Of a stretch of 64,000 bases of DNA, positions 62,380 to 64,000 are shown piece after piece. Position 1 is the first letter of the stretch; each line of letters begins with the position of its first letter. The stretch lies in assembly GCA_035948855.1 (NCBI GenBank), contig DASZIT010000014.1, positions 34,488 through 98,487 of the forward strand, written 5' to 3'. Made by a program: the position numbers and the translations under genes. The notes under the pieces were generated by a model. The model saw only the letters and a program-made list of their open reading frames with translations. It did no database searches and had not been told where the DNA came from. The DNA comes from DASZIT01 sp035948855. Lineage in GTDB: Bacteria; Actinomycetota; Acidimicrobiia; Acidimicrobiales; RAAP-2.

Positions 62380-62396
62380 ACCATGAGGCCCCCACC

Positions 62397-63023
62397 GTGA
62401 CCGTCACCCCCGCCCGGAGGCTGATGCGGCAGGACGAGCGCTACGAACAGGTCCTCCGGGCCGCCGCCGCCGCCTTTGCCCGGGGTGGTTTCGCCGCCAC
62501 TTCCATGGACGACGTGGCCGCCGAGGCCGGGATCACCCGGCTTATCGTCTACCGCCACTTCGACTCGAAAGAGGACCTCTATCGGGCGGTGCTGGAACGG
62601 GTGGCCGAGCGCCTTCGGGACGAGTTCATCCAGGGTATGGAGCATGTCCCCGGTCGACGAGGCTTCATCGTCGGCTCGATGCTGGCGGTGGCCCGGGAGA
62701 ACCCCGACGGTTTCCGGTTGCTCACCGGCCACTCCCTCCGGGAGCCGCGATTCGCCTCCTACTACGACGAATGGTGGGCCAAGGCGGTCGAGGTTGCCGA
62801 CCGGATGGTCGGAGACAGCATCGCCGACCCAACCATCCGATCGTGGGCGGAACGGACCATCGTCGCCTACCTGGTGGAAGCGGTCCAAGCCTGGATGCGG
62901 GTCGGTGAGCCCGAACGGGATGCCGAGTTCGTCGAGCAGGCCACCGAGGGCCTGCTGGCCATGTACGTGGCCTGGGCCTCCCCCTCACCGGCCGACCGAC
63001 CCCGGTCTGACGCCGGTGGGTGA
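62397..63023 (+). CDS. TetR-family transcriptional regulator
   Basis: A ligand-responsive repressor, 208 residues from GTG 62397. The frame runs upstream through the palindrome, so starts there (ATG 62361) are unlikely; ATG 62424 with GGAGG three bases before it is an alternative. The N-terminal helix-turn-helix reads AAAAFARGGFAATSMDDVAAEAGITRLIVYRHFDSKEDLY (in pieces), the canonical TetR pattern. The C-terminal ligand domain has FASYYDEWWAKAVEVADRM and a pocket of aromatic residues. It is divergent from the ferritin-like/monooxygenase operon and most likely represses it until the substrate appears. Confidence 0.93.
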   Translation: MTVTPARRLMRQDERYEQVLRAAAAAFARGGFAATSMDDVAAEAGITRLIVYRHFDSKEDLYRAVLERVAERLRDEFIQGMEHVPGRRGFIVGSMLAVARENPDGFRLLTGHSLREPRFASYYDEWWAKAVEVADRMVGDSIADPTIRSWAERTIVAYLVEAVQAWMRVGEPERDAEFVEQATEGLLAMYVAWASPSPADRPRSDAGG

Positions 63024-64000
63024 CGTCGACCGGCTGGCGGCCGACACCTTCAGCGGGACGGGGATGGTGACCACCTTCCGCGGACCGTATTCGAACGGGC
63101 CGCCTCCCGCCGACCTGGCTGTCCACACCCCGACCCTCGACCGGTTCGGCCTGCGGGAACTGGGTCGGGTCCTCACCATCGGTCTGGTGATGCTGGCATC
63201 GATGCTCCGGATCCTGCCCCGAAAACTGAGCCGGACCGGGCAACGCTGGTCGGTCATCGCCGCCGGGGCGGTGGTGGACGGCTTCGAGCGGCTGGGCCCG
63301 ACCTTCGTCAAACTCGGTCAGCTGATCGCCTCGTCACCCGGGTTGTTCCCCACCCCGCTGGCCGACGCCTGCCAGCGGTGCCTCGACGAGGTGCCACCGT
63401 TTCCCGCCGACACCGTGCACCGCCTCATCCGGGAGGACCTGGGTCGGCTGCCGGCCCAACTCTTCCGTTCGTTCGACGACCGGTCACTGTCGGCGGCTTC
63501 CATCGCCCAGGTCCACGCCTGTGTGCTCCCCGACGGACGCGACGCGGTGGTCAAGCTCCAGCGCCCGGAAATCGCCCGGCGGATGAACACCGACCTGCGC
63601 ATCCTGCACAAGCTGGCGCGGGTCCTGGCCCGAACCAAGGCGGGCGCCCGGTTCAATGCGCCGGCCATCATCGAGGACCTCCACCATGTCACCAACCAGG
63701 AGCTCAACTTCGCCCTCGAAGCCCACCGGCAGGCCTCGTTCCGGGATCACATCGGCGCGTTCGGCGACAACCGGTGGGTGACCGCGCCGGAGGTCTTCTG
63801 GGACTACTGCGGCCCCCACATGATCTGCATGGAACGGATGGTCGGCATCCCGATGGACGCCTTCGACACCATCCGGGAGCGAGACATCGATGCCGAGTTG
63901 GTCCTCCGCCGGGGCTGCAAGGCGTGGCTGGAGGCCGCCCTGGTCCATGGACCGTTCCACGGCGACATGCACGCCGGGAACATGTGGCTGCTCGACGACG
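63016..64000 (+). CDS. ABC1/UbiB-family kinase-like protein (partial, right edge)
   Basis: About 328 codons from GTG 63016, which overlaps the TetR stop by eight bases, run open to the window end. KLGQLIASSPGLFP is the KxGQ motif of ABC1/UbiB proteins (atypical kinases/ATPases linked to quinone and lipid metabolism), VVKLQRPEI gives the ATP-binding Lys, NQELNFALEAHR the ExD-type helix and HGPFHGDMHAGNMWLLDD the catalytic loop. A hydrophobic helix (RVLTIGLVMLASMLRIL) near residue 60 may touch the membrane; the more usual C-terminal transmembrane helices would lie beyond the edge. Coupling to the TetR gene suggests joint expression. Confidence 0.88.
   Translation, partial: MGDVDRLAADTFSGTGMVTTFRGPYSNGPPPADLAVHTPTLDRFGLRELGRVLTIGLVMLASMLRILPRKLSRTGQRWSVIAAGAVVDGFERLGPTFVKLGQLIASSPGLFPTPLADACQRCLDEVPPFPADTVHRLIREDLGRLPAQLFRSFDDRSLSAASIAQVHACVLPDGRDAVVKLQRPEIARRMNTDLRILHKLARVLARTKAGARFNAPAIIEDLHHVTNQELNFALEAHRQASFRDHIGAFGDNRWVTAPEVFWDYCGPHMICMERMVGIPMDAFDTIRERDIDAELVLRRGCKAWLEAALVHGPFHGDMHAGNMWLLDD

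Overview
The window is high-GC, gene-dense DNA with long runs of overlapping genes and frequent GTG and TTG starts. It looks like a chromosomal segment of a free-living actinobacterium. Supporting markers are a furA-katG pair, a MarP-type CvpA/serine protease, an acyl-CoA carboxylase beta subunit with a small epsilon-like partner, an MprF/LysX-type protein beside lysS, and an SRP RNA beside dnaX. Acidimicrobiia or a related lineage is my guess from gene content. No rRNA, phylogenetic marker tree or database search supports that guess. I saw no insertion sequence, phage module, CRISPR array or other sign of recent transfer.

Layout. 1-5.8 kb: rmuC (cut by the left edge), a type II NADH dehydrogenase, phoU, furA and katG. 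5.9-12 kb: the lysC-asd aspartate pathway pair, two tandem cyclophilins, an S51-type peptidase and an HSL-type esterase with a histone-H1-like tail. 12-28.3 kb: a short-chain dehydrogenase and a carbon-metabolism block with 3-hydroxyacyl-CoA dehydrogenase, ethylmalonyl-CoA mutase, propionyl/acyl-CoA carboxylase beta plus epsilon, a LivK-LivHM-LivG-LivF importer with two trailing membrane proteins, methylmalonyl/ethylmalonyl-CoA epimerase, crotonyl-CoA carboxylase/reductase and acetyl-CoA acetyltransferase. Together these cover the first half of the ethylmalonyl-CoA pathway and one propionyl-CoA step. 28.4-34.6 kb: a glycan-type methyltransferase, a SixA-like phosphatase, recR, dnaX, SRP RNA, and tadA between two tRNA-Ser genes.

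34.6-45 kb: a glucose module (metallo-beta-lactamase-fold hydrolase, glucose dehydrogenase, GH15 glucoamylase/trehalase), a MarP-like protease, an RDD protein, a beta-propeller-like lipoprotein, an unrecognised protein and a CPA2 antiporter. 45-54.7 kb: a membrane-anchored phosphodiester-glycosidase-family protein, two paralogous membrane alpha/beta hydrolases flanking tRNA-Lys, an APC permease, a DMT/NIPA-like transporter, an M15-like (DUF5715-type) protein and asparagine synthase. 54.7-64 kb: a 996-residue fusion of metallophosphoesterase and MprF-type aminoacyl transferase coupled to lysS, a small methyltransferase, a luciferase-like monooxygenase with a ferritin-like partner divergent from a TetR regulator across a long palindrome, and an ABC1/UbiB-family kinase-like gene cut by the right edge.

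The strongest points for follow-up are the lysS-linked fusion, the H1-like tail on the esterase, the split ethylmalonyl-CoA block around an amino-acid importer, the TetR/ferritin-like/monooxygenase locus with its palindrome, and a hydrolase paralog that lacks a normal start codon. All functional calls rest on reading motifs by eye; no alignment or search was run.
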